A stretch of 64,000 nt of DNA. Source: Pseudomonas sp. v388 (lineage in GTDB: Bacteria; Pseudomonadota; Gammaproteobacteria; Pseudomonadales; Pseudomonadaceae). The DNA is taken from the NCBI RefSeq assembly GCF_003935425.1, contig NZ_RHQN01000004.1, positions 1 through 64,000 of the forward strand, in the 5' to 3' direction. The notes beneath the pieces were generated by a model that was given only the letters and a program-made list of their open reading frames with translations, had not been told where the DNA came from and ran no database searches. The translations under genes were made by a program, and so were the position numbers. Positions within the stretch are counted from its first letter, which is position 1, and each line of letters opens with the position of its first letter. Positions 9,682 to 18,374 of the stretch are shown piece after piece.

Positions 9682-9799
9682 ACCTCGGGTGGTCCGAAAT
9701 CACCGGGACGGCGCGCAACTTCGGTCCCCGCCCGCTCGCAACGGCATGGGCAAGAGCAAGAGCAAACGGACGTGCTCTTCTGTTCGCCGCCATGGGCAA

Positions 9800-11236
9800 T
9801 CACGCCACCAGTGTCGGCCGCAGTGAGGGAAACGCTTTCCAGCTCTGCTTATTGTCGAAGCTGACACGCACCCGGACTTCAAGCGGGTAATTGAGTTTGA
9901 AGCCCTGCAAGTCGGCTTTGGCAATCTGTCCCACATTAATGATCTGTGCCACTTCAGACACGGGCTCCTCGGTCAGCACCGGCACCGTGCGAGCTGCACC
10001 ATTGACGTCGACGCCCAGCACGCTCACGGTGATGAACTGGTCAGTGCCCATGAACTGCCAGCTTTTCAGCGTAAAGCGGGCCGCGTCCGACACCCCGGCC
10101 AGACTCAACTGCCCATTGGACACGCTGCCGGACTGAATAGTGGGCCAGTTGCCGGTCAGGTCCGAGACGCGCAGCGTGAAATTCTGAGACCTATGGGGCT
10201 GCGCAACACCCGGTTCGGTCACCAGGTAGTACACCGGCAGACTCCTGGCGAAATGAGGTGCTATGCAGGTGCTGGGAATCTTGTACGCACGCGTGCCCGG
10301 CGTCACCGGTGAAGTGCCCGTGAATGCCCCGTAGGTGTCTGGGGCGGCCCACTGCACTTCGACCGTTTCATCGTCATTGATCACTGCCGTATCGGGAATC
10401 ACAACCGTGGCACCATTGAGTGCATTGGCCGGGTTCAAGGTAGCGCTGGACGATGAACCAGGCGCTTCATTGACGCGGCATGGCGGTAATACTCTGGGCA
10501 CGGGCGTGGTCTCGACATCCAGCTGCACAGCCCTCGAATCCCCACTGACATTACCGGCGCGATCGGTCAGAAAATAAAACGCGTACCGGGTTCCATCGCC
10601 GCGGGCCCGAATCATATCGCCGTCGAACGGCAGTACGATGGGCTGACCGATGTCCCCGCGCAGCAAGGTTCTGGTCGCAACGAGATCTGCATCGTCAACG
10701 TCGAACGGGTCACCGTTCCAGTACCAACTCACCACATCCCCCGGTTTGCCGCCGCTATAGGCCAGGATACGGCCTTCAACCAGATCGCCATGGTCTTCGA
10801 GGTATTTCTCGGTGATCTGGGTGCTGTCGAACTGCAGCTGACCGTTATTGCTGCCCAGCGCCGGCGGGGTGAGGTCGACGGTAACCGTCTGGTGCAGCGA
10901 TTCGTCCTCATTGCCTACCGCGTTGAGCACGGTGTACCAGAGTTCATGTACGCCTGGGGTCAGCAGCGTCACAGGTACGTTGAACAAAAGGTCTGCGGGA
11001 GGCAGGGTCGGGACACTGCCGTCCCACTGTCGACGGTCAAAGGTGCCGGCATTCCAGAACACTGTCAGCACAGTGACGGCCCCCGTTACAGGCTGGTAGT
11101 CCCACGCCGGCACCTTGAGGGGCAGCGGCGCAAGGGCTTTGTCCGCCGGCAGCAGGCCGGTCTCATCCCACTCGGGATCGTCGGGCAGCAGGCTGTTCAC
11201 TTCGGGGAGCGGCAGAGGGGCTCGGGCGGTGGTCAT
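9800..11236 (-). CDS. Unrecognised protein with Ig-like repeats (478 aa)
   Basis: No signal peptide, membrane segment or catalytic motif is visible. The sequence consists of beta-rich repeats of roughly 100 residues, with recurring elements such as PGVHELWYTVLNAVGN, GDVVSWYWNGDPFD, ATVVIPDTAVINDDETVEV and ARSLPVYYLVTEPG. The pattern 'VxIP...D.V.V.W' followed by 'LPVYY.V' also occurs in the 659-residue protein at 14186-16165, so the two look related. AAGGAG 8 nt before the ATG supports the start. Ig-like repeat proteins of this kind occur in pseudomonads near RHS-type genes (recollection, not checked). Function unknown; a structural, adhesive or toxin-associated role is possible. Confidence 0.75.
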   Translation of the reverse strand: MTTARAPLPLPEVNSLLPDDPEWDETGLLPADKALAPLPLKVPAWDYQPVTGAVTVLTVFWNAGTFDRRQWDGSVPTLPPADLLFNVPVTLLTPGVHELWYTVLNAVGNEDESLHQTVTVDLTPPALGSNNGQLQFDSTQITEKYLEDHGDLVEGRILAYSGGKPGDVVSWYWNGDPFDVDDADLVATRTLLRGDIGQPIVLPFDGDMIRARGDGTRYAFYFLTDRAGNVSGDSRAVQLDVETTPVPRVLPPCRVNEAPGSSSSATLNPANALNGATVVIPDTAVINDDETVEVQWAAPDTYGAFTGTSPVTPGTRAYKIPSTCIAPHFARSLPVYYLVTEPGVAQPHRSQNFTLRVSDLTGNWPTIQSGSVSNGQLSLAGVSDAARFTLKSWQFMGTDQFITVSVLGVDVNGAARTVPVLTEEPVSEVAQIINVGQIAKADLQGFKLNYPLEVRVRVSFDNKQSWKAFPSLRPTLVA

Positions 11237-11253
11237 TGGCTGGCTCCTTGAGG

Positions 11254-11274
11254 CGTTTCACCCGGGATGAAACG
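11254..11274. promoter_or_regulatory. Inverted repeat CGTTTCA-N7-TGAAACG
   Basis: CGTTTCA (11254-11260) and TGAAACG (11268-11274) flank a CCCGGGA centre, 18 nt upstream of the start codon of the 478-residue Ig-repeat gene. It could be an operator or a leader hairpin close to the ribosome site. The interval 11275-11479 shows no gene. Confidence 0.45.
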
Positions 11275-11479
11275 TGCATCAATCCATTGTCCAGGCCCTA
11301 TTGAACGCCCATGGCCGGGAGGTTGAAACTGACAATTCTGCTAGTGTGCCGCGTTGGAAAAACGCCTCCATTCTGGCGAGTCTGCGAGTGGCCGACACGT
11401 CACCGCGACGAGTCATAGCCGCACTACCGGGAATAGCGGCAACGCCGTCGGGGTGGTTGCAGGCGCTGTTCGCCTCCCA

Positions 11480-11514
11480 CAAAAAAAGGGAGGGTCTGGC
11501 GACCTTCCCTTTTG
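11480..11514 (-). terminator. Terminator of the autotransporter gene
   Basis: A 13-bp stem (11484-11496 with 11501-11513, one G-U pair) with a TGGC loop starts 18 nt after the autotransporter stop. On the minus strand it is followed by a run of seven T, the arrangement of an intrinsic terminator. Confidence 0.85.
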
Positions 11515-11531
11515 TGGTAACGATTTGCCGA

Positions 11532-13850
11532 CTACCAGTTATAACGCAGCCCGACGTTGGCACCCCATGGCTGTTCGATCTCGCTGCCGTTGCTGTATTC
11601 GAAATCGACGTGGGCTTCGAGGCGGTCCGACAGAGCGACTGCGATGCCGGTACCCAGCTCGCCGCGGGAACCGGACAGGTCGTTGTCGAAGCGGTTGCCG
11701 TTGATCCGCACTTCATTGTTCTTGACGAACTCATGAGCCAGCGCGAGCCGCACATAGGGCTGTACCAGCCGACCTTGCCCCAGATCGAAGTTGCGCCCCG
11801 CCGTGGCACCCACCTTGCCCAGCAGCGAGCGGGTCTGATCGCCTTCGGCGCGCAGGCCGTTGTCCAGCGTGTAGTCCTTGCCCTCGATGAGCGCAGCAGC
11901 CAACTGGGTGTAAGGTTCGATGTAATAGTCGTTGTCCAGCTTGATGTGACGGCCCAATTCCAGCGAGGCGCCGACGCCCGAGTTGCTGTAGTCGCCCTTG
12001 GTGCGAGTGCCGTCGCTGAGGTTGACCCTGGCCTTGTTCTTCAAACGGTTGACTTTGAGGACGCCGTCGAAGTAATAACCGGTGTCGCTGTCCAGCCAGG
12101 TGGTGTAGGCGCCGACGTAGTAGCTGTCGACCTTGCCGTTGGCGCCGCGATCCAGGCTCAGGTCGGACTTGCTATGCCCGGCCATCACACCTGCCAGCCA
12201 CTGGCCGTCGCCCAGCGGCAACTTGCCGTCCGCACCCAGGGCAATCCCCTGCTGAACCTGCTTGTAGCCAAAACCCGACGCGTGGGCGACGTTGTACTTG
12301 TTGCCGTAGCTACGCATCCAGCCGCCGGAGCGCCCGCCGTTGAAACGCAGCTCGCCCATGCGGGTGCGCAAGGTGGTCAGTTCGCCATACCAGACTGTCG
12401 GCGCGGCGTTGAACAGGGCAATGGCGGTCGCCGGGGCGGGCGCGACAGTGCGGGTCGAGGCGTCCAGGTACCAGTCGTTTTCACCTTGCTTGATCAATTC
12501 GTAAGACCAGGTGCCGAGGTCCACCGCGCCGCCGACCAGCGAGAAGCTGGCGTCACCGGCTTCGGCGTGAACGACATGCAGGCTGGTGTCGGCGGTCGGG
12601 TCAGTGCCGGTGCTGCCGATCAGCAACTGATGGCTGCCGGTGGCGCTGCCGGTGATGTCGATGAAGTCGGTCTGCGCGCCGCCGAAGTTCACGTCCATCC
12701 TGAACGTGCCGCTGCCCGACAGATTGCCCACCGACAAGGTGTAGAACGAGGCGGCATCGCCCAGCTGGATCGCGCCGTTGTTCAGGCTCAGATTGTCCAC
12801 GGTGCCGTTGTCGACCATGGTCCATTGCGAGCCGTTGTCGAGGGCGACGCTGCTGGTGTTTTCCAGGCGGCCGGTGAGCAACGAGCCGTTGTCCAGTTTC
12901 ACATTGGCAATCCCGCCGGACTCGGCAATTACGTCGCCGGTCAGGCTGGCCCGGTTGAAGTTGAGGTTGGCGGTGCTGGTGGCATCCACCTGAACGTTGC
13001 CGGTCAGGTTGCTGTTGTTGACGCTCATGGTGGCCGTGGATGCGTCGGCCACTTCCAGAATGTTGCCGTTGCCACCGGTCAGGGTTGAGCCGTTGTTGAC
13101 TTCGATGGTGGCGATGGCGTCTGGCGAGCCTGGAATCAGACGGTTGACGCGAATCGCTGCACCGGTCTGTCCCGTGACCTGGCTGCCGTCCAGAGTCAGC
13201 GACGAGTCATTGTAGGATTGCTGTTCTGCCGTCATGTTCACACCGTAGACGGTGCCGGTGATACTGCTGTTGCTGGCGTTCGCTGCACCTGCGGACAGCC
13301 GCAGCCCCACTCCGTTTACCCCGGTACCCGCCAATTGCGAGCCCTGCAGATTCAGCTGGCTGAAATGGGTGACCACCGCTCCGGCAGTGGCTCCAGTGCT
13401 GGAGCTATTGGTCAACGTAACCAGCGAGCCGGAAGTCTGCTGCTGAGGGCGATTGACTAACAGTGCGATGCCGTTGGTGCTGAGCACGGTGCTATTGGTA
13501 ATGGCTGCGGTACTTTGGTTGACGCTCATGCCGGCGCGAACCATCGCGCCGGTCATGTTGACGACTGAGCCACTGTCCACGCTGGCGGTCTCGATGGCTG
13601 AGCCGGCCGCCATGTTCAGAGTCGAAGCCTGGGCAGACACCCTGCCGTGCTGAGTACCACCGTTGACGTTCAACGTAGCGTTACTTCTCAACGTGTAGTT
13701 GTTGGCAGCACTGGATGCATCGATATCCACGACACGGCCAATGATATCGACAGCGAAGGCGACAGGACTGGCGAAAAATACAGGAAGGAGCGCAGCCCAC
13801 TTTATCGCAACGAATAATGGGCGCGGGGCAAACCGGTCGACAGTCGACAT
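11532..13850 (-). CDS. Autotransporter (type Va, pertactin-like passenger)
   Basis: The 772-residue protein has a signal peptide ending PVAFA, a repetitive beta-helix passenger rich in Asn, Ser, Thr and Gly (repeats such as NNGSTLTGGNGN, NNSNLTGNVQVD, NFNRASLTGDVI), and a C-terminal autotransporter barrel of about 270 residues (from about FNGGRSGGWMRSYGNK to the terminal aromatic in VGLRYNW). No serine-protease motif is seen, so an adhesin/AIDA-like role is more likely than a secreted protease. The ATG at 13850 is preferred over the TTG two codons upstream because AAGGAAG lies 7 nt before it. It sits between two Ig-repeat genes on the same strand. A regulatory dyad shared with the fimbrial operon lies about 135 nt upstream. 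Confidence 0.93.
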   Translation of the reverse strand: MSTVDRFAPRPLFVAIKWAALLPVFFASPVAFAVDIIGRVVDIDASSAANNYTLRSNATLNVNGGTQHGRVSAQASTLNMAAGSAIETASVDSGSVVNMTGAMVRAGMSVNQSTAAITNSTVLSTNGIALLVNRPQQQTSGSLVTLTNSSSTGATAGAVVTHFSQLNLQGSQLAGTGVNGVGLRLSAGAANASNSSITGTVYGVNMTAEQQSYNDSSLTLDGSQVTGQTGAAIRVNRLIPGSPDAIATIEVNNGSTLTGGNGNILEVADASTATMSVNNSNLTGNVQVDATSTANLNFNRASLTGDVIAESGGIANVKLDNGSLLTGRLENTSSVALDNGSQWTMVDNGTVDNLSLNNGAIQLGDAASFYTLSVGNLSGSGTFRMDVNFGGAQTDFIDITGSATGSHQLLIGSTGTDPTADTSLHVVHAEAGDASFSLVGGAVDLGTWSYELIKQGENDWYLDASTRTVAPAPATAIALFNAAPTVWYGELTTLRTRMGELRFNGGRSGGWMRSYGNKYNVAHASGFGYKQVQQGIALGADGKLPLGDGQWLAGVMAGHSKSDLSLDRGANGKVDSYYVGAYTTWLDSDTGYYFDGVLKVNRLKNKARVNLSDGTRTKGDYSNSGVGASLELGRHIKLDNDYYIEPYTQLAAALIEGKDYTLDNGLRAEGDQTRSLLGKVGATAGRNFDLGQGRLVQPYVRLALAHEFVKNNEVRINGNRFDNDLSGSRGELGTGIAVALSDRLEAHVDFEYSNGSEIEQPWGANVGLRYNW

Positions 13851-13984
13851 GAACAAACTTCCTTAAGTCCGAGGGCCGAGCCGGAATTCAAAACGTGTAT
13901 TTCCGGCGCACCCTTCATTAATGGGCGGCCGCGCAGACTACAGATTTGCGCCTGGAACTCATGCAGGACCATTCCGATGGATAT

Positions 13985-14000
13985 GTAGGACTATTCCCAC
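13985..14000. promoter_or_regulatory. Dyad GTAGGA-N4-TCCCAC upstream of autotransporter
   Basis: GTAGGACTATTCCCAC has the same 6-nt arms and 4-nt spacing as the fimbrial site at 4378-4393. The core TAGGACTATTCCCA matches 11 of 14 positions of the RcsB-type consensus TAAGAATATTCCTA. On the minus strand a possible -10 (TAGTCT, 13940-13935) lies between it and the gene. A 7-bp hairpin (13880-13907) is in the presumed leader. The rest of 13851-14185 holds only the terminator below. Confidence 0.5.
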
Positions 14001-14117
14001 AGAACTTTTCCTCGCCAATAAGTGTATTAGCCGCCCCCAGCTGAGGCAGACCGTTTGGCAATTAAACGGGCCTGGATCAGCAGATCTGAGTTATAGAACC
14101 GCCCGTCATTCGTCATT

Positions 14118-14143
14118 CAAAAGAGCGTGGCCCCACACGCTCT
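14118..14143 (-). terminator. Terminator of the 659-aa Ig-repeat gene
   Basis: AGAGCGTG and CACGCTCT (14122-14129 and 14136-14143) form an 8-bp stem followed on the minus strand by TTTT, about 45 nt after the stop codon at 14186. Confidence 0.7.
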
Positions 14144-14185
14144 ATTCGATACCTGCGACTGATGACCGCCGTGATTAGCCAGGCA

Positions 14186-16165
14186 TCAGCAAACACCAGG
14201 AAACTCCGGGGTACAAAGCCCGGCACCCAGAACCCGAGACACAATGAGCCTGGTCACATGGTTGCCTGTCTGTCCGGAGGCCTTCTCCAGCACGCAAGTT
14301 ACCCGGGCACCGCCAAAGGTGATCACCGGCTCGATGTGATCTTCATAAGGGACTGTGACCAGAAAACCATTAGCGACAGTGTCGTCATCGAGGGTAACGG
14401 GGGCGAACTCATATTCAGTGCCTGGAATCGGAACAGTGGATTCCATGTCTTCGTAGGCCATCCAGCTGACAGTCAAGGTATCACCGCTTTGGTAATTGGC
14501 CGGATCGCCGACTATCTGAACCCGAATGCCTTCCCACGGCAGTGAACAGCAATTGATGACAGGATACGGGAGCGTGCTTTCCATCCATCGATCCGGGAAC
14601 TCCACGTCCTTGAGCCCGATCATGTCGACGATTCGCACATCGACCTCGGTGCGCCTGGATTCCTGTTCGTTCACGCCATTCCAGGTACTGTAATAAACCG
14701 GCAGTTTCTCGTCGTAGCCACCCTCCTGGATCTTTGCCCAGGGAATCGTGAACGTGATCGGGTCGCTCGGCTGCTCGGTAGTGATCTCGACTTCATCAAC
14801 AAAGGGGGTGAGCGCGCCCCAGTACAAGCGCAGCTTCTGGGTAGCAATCACCGGGTTGGACGGTATCTCTGCTGTGGCGTCCCGCCCCTTATCGGCCGGC
14901 CCCAGCACGTTGTCCACGGGCGGGACTTCACGACTCTTGACGACCACCAGCGGCAACAGGTCGTTGACAGGATCCGGGCCGGTGGGATCAGGGTCCGGTG
15001 GCGGGTCGATACCGGCCACCGTGAAGTCCACCGTGATATCGATTTGCGCCGAAGGCGTCCGCGCGGGCCCGCGCACCACGTTGTAGCTCACCTTGAAGGT
15101 ACGCTTGGTCACCGCGCCGCCTGCGGACAAGGTGGGCCAGTCCACGAAAATCTCCATGGGAAATGTGGAGATGCCCACCGGCGGCACCGATACGCCTTCC
15201 CAGACCACCTCGATCTTGTCTTTCGTCGGCTGCTGGTTCTCGTATCCGGGAGCGGGAATCACTACATACACACCCTCCCGTGCGTCAGCCCGGTCGATCA
15301 GGCCGTCGCTCGCCAGCGGCACCTCGGGCGCCGGTAGCTTCGCCGGCAACAGATCGAGGTCGACGAATATTTCCGTCCATTGCGAAGGCTGGCCAAGATT
15401 GCCGGTACGGTCGACATAGCGGTAGACAATCGCGATCTGCCCATCCTGCAGGGTCTTGATGGTATCCGAAGAGATACCTACCACCGGATCCGGAGCCCCC
15501 GGCGCGGCTTCGGCTTCAGTGAGCGTCCTGGTTGCGACCGGAACACTCGGATCCTGTCTCGGGTTGCTGCCCACAGGCCCCCAGTACACCCGAAGCTGAT
15601 CACCGGCAAGGATGTCGCTGGAGCGCGGTACCGTGATGTCCACCGTCGGATGCGTGTCGAGATAAGCGAGAGTCAGACCGTTGTTGATGATTTCCTGGGG
15701 CAGCCCGGGCGCATCACCGACCAGATTATCGTTCGGCGGGGTGTGATCGACGTAGAGAGGCAACGCGTGCGAGTAATCTGTATTCCCCGTCAGGTTGACA
15801 TGCCGATAGGTGAGCAAGTACTCCCGTTCCTCTTGAATGACGTCCGCACCGATGGCGTACTCCCGCTCAGCTGGATTGTTCTGAGGATCCACCAGCGTTC
15901 TTTGTTCCAGCACGTCAGCGTCGAGCAGAAATAGCAATTGGTCTCCAGCAGTGAGCGCCTGACTGGCCGGCACTCTCATCGTCAGCGCTTGCCCCCATAA
16001 CGACTTGGGCCAGCGGTATTTCGGATCCCCGGGAATCGGTCCCAGCACGCCTTCTCCTTCGGGCGGGTCCAGAGTCGGGTCATTCTGCCGGGCGAATTCA
16101 AGCCGTCTTTGTCGATCAGCCCGCCGCGCCTGCTCGGCGGTAGGCGTGGGTTTAGGTGCGGTCAT
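14186..16165 (-). CDS. Unrecognised protein with about five Ig-like repeats (659 aa)
   Basis: A charged N-terminus (TAEQARRADRQRRLEFARQ) without signal peptide is followed by five beta-rich repeats of 100-130 residues. Each contains a turn of the type AGDQLLFLLD, AGDQLRVYWG, KDKIEVVWEG, TQKLRLYWG or SGDTLTVSW, and most end in an exposed-strand motif like LPLYVDH or LPVYYSTW. A Pro/Asp linker (IDPPPDPDPTGPDP) separates repeats 3 and 4. The start at 16165 is supported by AAGGAG 9 nt upstream; the frame continues upstream to 16246 without a better site. It diverges from the two-component system genes. It is related in pattern to the protein at 9800-11236. No function can be named. Confidence 0.75.
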   Translation of the reverse strand: MTAPKPTPTAEQARRADRQRRLEFARQNDPTLDPPEGEGVLGPIPGDPKYRWPKSLWGQALTMRVPASQALTAGDQLLFLLDADVLEQRTLVDPQNNPAEREYAIGADVIQEEREYLLTYRHVNLTGNTDYSHALPLYVDHTPPNDNLVGDAPGLPQEIINNGLTLAYLDTHPTVDITVPRSSDILAGDQLRVYWGPVGSNPRQDPSVPVATRTLTEAEAAPGAPDPVVGISSDTIKTLQDGQIAIVYRYVDRTGNLGQPSQWTEIFVDLDLLPAKLPAPEVPLASDGLIDRADAREGVYVVIPAPGYENQQPTKDKIEVVWEGVSVPPVGISTFPMEIFVDWPTLSAGGAVTKRTFKVSYNVVRGPARTPSAQIDITVDFTVAGIDPPPDPDPTGPDPVNDLLPLVVVKSREVPPVDNVLGPADKGRDATAEIPSNPVIATQKLRLYWGALTPFVDEVEITTEQPSDPITFTIPWAKIQEGGYDEKLPVYYSTWNGVNEQESRRTEVDVRIVDMIGLKDVEFPDRWMESTLPYPVINCCSLPWEGIRVQIVGDPANYQSGDTLTVSWMAYEDMESTVPIPGTEYEFAPVTLDDDTVANGFLVTVPYEDHIEPVITFGGARVTCVLEKASGQTGNHVTRLIVSRVLGAGLCTPEFPGVC

Positions 16166-16274
16166 CAACGCGTTCTCCTTGTGAGCGTGACCCTGCGCAG
16201 CATCCAGACCGGCGGCGCTGCAATTGTGCATCCATGCGAAGATCATTAAACGCCGCTGCCACGGCTCCGAATAC

Positions 16275-16352
16275 TGCTAGAAATGCTAGGTAGCGAGCGC
16301 GAACAGTCCGCGCCCGGCACCGGAGCGGCCGCTTTGTATCGGTCTCGATACA
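16275..16352. promoter_or_regulatory. Direct repeat and inverted repeat between divergent genes
   Basis: TGCTAG-AAA-TGCTAG (16275-16289) is a direct repeat with 9-nt period. TGTATCG-N4-CGATACA (16335-16352) is a perfect 7-bp inverted repeat. Both lie in the 312-nt gap between the Ig-repeat gene and the response regulator gene. OmpR-family regulators bind direct repeats, so autoregulation or control of the Ig-repeat gene is possible. No gene is seen in the gap. Confidence 0.4.
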
Positions 16353-16477
16353 TTGACGACATGTCCGCGACAATCGGCCAAGCCACCCTTCCGCCGCGCC
16401 TCCCGGCGAAGTAGCATGCCCGGAGCGTTGATCTTCAATAGCGGCCAGTGATGGCGGCATCACCAGGCGGTCGCATC

Positions 16478-17227
16478 ATGCAAGCATCCCCCATCAACAA
16501 TCCCGAAGGCCCTTCGACAGAGCAGCGCTGGAACACCCGCGCCCTGATCGTCGACGACGATCTGGCCATTCGCGAGCTGCTTTGCGATTACCTGACGCGC
16601 TTCAATATCCGCGCCACAGGGGTGACCGATGGCGCGCAGATGCGCCAGGCCCTGAGCGAGGAAGCGTTCGACGTGGTGGTGCTGGACCTCATGCTGCCGG
16701 GCGAGGACGGACTGTCCTTGTGCCGCTGGCTGCGCAGCACCTCGGACATCCCGATCCTGATGCTCACCGCACGTTGTGAACCCACCGACCGCATCATCGG
16801 TCTGGAGCTGGGCGCCGACGACTACATGGCCAAGCCGTTCGAGCCTCGCGAGCTGGTGGCGCGGATTCAGACCGTACTGCGCCGGGTGCGCGACGACCGC
16901 AGCGAGCCCCGGACCATGATCCGTTTCGACGCCTGGCGCCTGAACAGCGTGCTGCGCCAACTGGTCGCCGCCGATGGCCTGGTGGTGCCATTGTCCAACG
17001 CCGAGTTCCGCCTGCTGCGGGTATTTCTGGAACGTCCGCATCGGGTGCTCAGCCGCGAACAACTGCTGGACGCCGCCCGCGGGCGCTCCATCGAGGCGTT
17101 CGACCGCAGTATCGACTTGCTGGTCTCGCGCCTGCGCCAGAAGCTGGGCGACGATCCCAAGAACCCGCAACTGATCAAGACCGTGCGCGGTGAAGGCTAC
17201 CTGTTCGACGCCAGGGAGCTGGCTTGA
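16478..17227 (+). CDS. OmpR-family response regulator
   Basis: The 249-residue product has a receiver domain with acidic pocket (LIVDDD), phosphoacceptor Asp in VVVLDLMLPGEDG (about residue 70), Lys in YMAKPFEPRE, and a C-terminal winged helix (SNAEFRLLRVFLERPHRVLS ... RGEGYLFDA). It is a DNA-binding transcription regulator of the OmpR/PhoB class. The start is uncertain: GTG 16448 and ATG 16451 are in frame, but ATG 16478 with AGGCGG about 9 nt upstream gives a more usual length. The stop overlaps the start of the kinase gene. Its targets are not evident; the adjacent EF-hand gene and the divergent Ig-repeat gene are candidates. Confidence 0.93.
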   Translation: MQASPINNPEGPSTEQRWNTRALIVDDDLAIRELLCDYLTRFNIRATGVTDGAQMRQALSEEAFDVVVLDLMLPGEDGLSLCRWLRSTSDIPILMLTARCEPTDRIIGLELGADDYMAKPFEPRELVARIQTVLRRVRDDRSEPRTMIRFDAWRLNSVLRQLVAADGLVVPLSNAEFRLLRVFLERPHRVLSREQLLDAARGRSIEAFDRSIDLLVSRLRQKLGDDPKNPQLIKTVRGEGYLFDARELA

Positions 17228-18264
17228 TCCGTTCCGCCGACACCCTGTTTGCCCGCCTGTTCGGCGGTGCATTGCTGGCCATTTTGCTGGGCCATCTGTT
17301 GGCATTCATCTGGTTCACCCAGTACGGTCCGCCGCCGATGCCGCCTGCGCCCAAGGCGGAACATTCGGCGCAGTCCCACGATCAGGGCCAACACCCTCGC
17401 CCACCGCGCCCTGGCCCATGGTTCGGCCCGGCGGTATCGCTGTTCTTTCAACTGATCACTCTGGTGGTCGCTGCCTGGTACGGCGCCAAGGCACTGAGTC
17501 GCCCTATCCAGCGCCTGAGCGAAGCGGCTGAACGCTTGAGTGAGAACCTGGACAACCCGCCGCTGGAAATCACCGGCCCACGGGAAGCCCGCCAGGCCGC
17601 GCTGACCTTCAACCTCATGCAGCAGAATATCCGCGAGCAGATGCAGCAACGCGCGCGGCTGCTGGCGGCGGTTTCCCACGACCTGCGCACCCCGCTGTCG
17701 CGCCTCAAGCTGCGCGTCGAGCAGATCGACGAGCCGCGTCTGCACGATCAGATGACCCAGGACCTCAACGACATGATCGGCATGCTCGATGCGACCCTGA
17801 CCTACTTGAACGAGCACCGCAAAAGCGAAGAACTTCAGCAGCTGGACCTGCAAGCGTTGATCGAGTCCCTGGCCGAGAACGCCCAGGACAACGGCGACGA
17901 CGTGCAGTGCGAAGGCCAGTGCAAACCGCTCAAGACCCAGCCGATGGCGCTGCGCTCCAGCCTGCATAATCTGATCGACAATGCGCTGCGCTACGCCGGC
18001 AGCGCGCTTATCACCCTGGAGGACAGCCCCGAGCGGGTACGAATTTCGGTCATCGACCACGGTCCCGGCATCGCCCCGCAGTTCCACGAAACCATCTTCG
18101 AGCCCTTCTACCGCCTGGAAAGCTCGCGCAACCGCAATTCCGGCGGTGTCGGCATGGGCATGACCATCGCACGGGAAGCCGCACGGCGCATGGGCGGCGA
18201 ACTGCATCTGGCGCAGACGCCCGGTGGTGGCCTGACCGCAATTCTCGACCTGCCGCGCCTGTAA
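17224..18264 (+). CDS. Sensor histidine kinase with His/Pro-rich periplasmic loop
   Basis: A 346-residue kinase starting with TTG in the overlap TTGA with the regulator stop; AGGGAG 6 nt upstream supports this. TM1 is at about residues 13-32. A short periplasmic loop of about 35 residues is rich in Pro and His (for example EHSAQSHDQGQHPRPP). TM2 follows at about 68-88, then HAMP, HisKA with AAVSHDLRTPLSRL, and HATPase with N-box NLIDNALRYA and G-boxes DHGPGIAP and GVGMGM. The small sensor loop could bind a metal; it lacks the acidic clusters expected of a Ca2+ sensor. Operon with the regulator; ligand unknown. Confidence 0.93.
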   Translation: MIRSADTLFARLFGGALLAILLGHLLAFIWFTQYGPPPMPPAPKAEHSAQSHDQGQHPRPPRPGPWFGPAVSLFFQLITLVVAAWYGAKALSRPIQRLSEAAERLSENLDNPPLEITGPREARQAALTFNLMQQNIREQMQQRARLLAAVSHDLRTPLSRLKLRVEQIDEPRLHDQMTQDLNDMIGMLDATLTYLNEHRKSEELQQLDLQALIESLAENAQDNGDDVQCEGQCKPLKTQPMALRSSLHNLIDNALRYAGSALITLEDSPERVRISVIDHGPGIAPQFHETIFEPFYRLESSRNRNSGGVGMGMTIAREAARRMGGELHLAQTPGGGLTAILDLPRL

Positions 18265-18374
18265 CCGGTATCACCGGCGTTACAAAGCACACAACCCCAC
18301 GACAAATGTCCCCTTGAGGCTGCACAAGCCGGCACACCTTTTCCGGCAACATCCATCGCAGGGGAGTGAGTTCA

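Noticed and set aside
9758-9779. Terminator between the fimbrial tip gene and the convergent Ig-repeat gene
   Set aside because: AAGAGCA and TGCTCTT form only a 7-bp stem with an 8-nt loop and weak T-tracts; too weak to call.
11274-13088. Long open frame antisense to the autotransporter
   Set aside because: Its composition is the reverse image of the repetitive passenger and barrel; no protein-like motifs.
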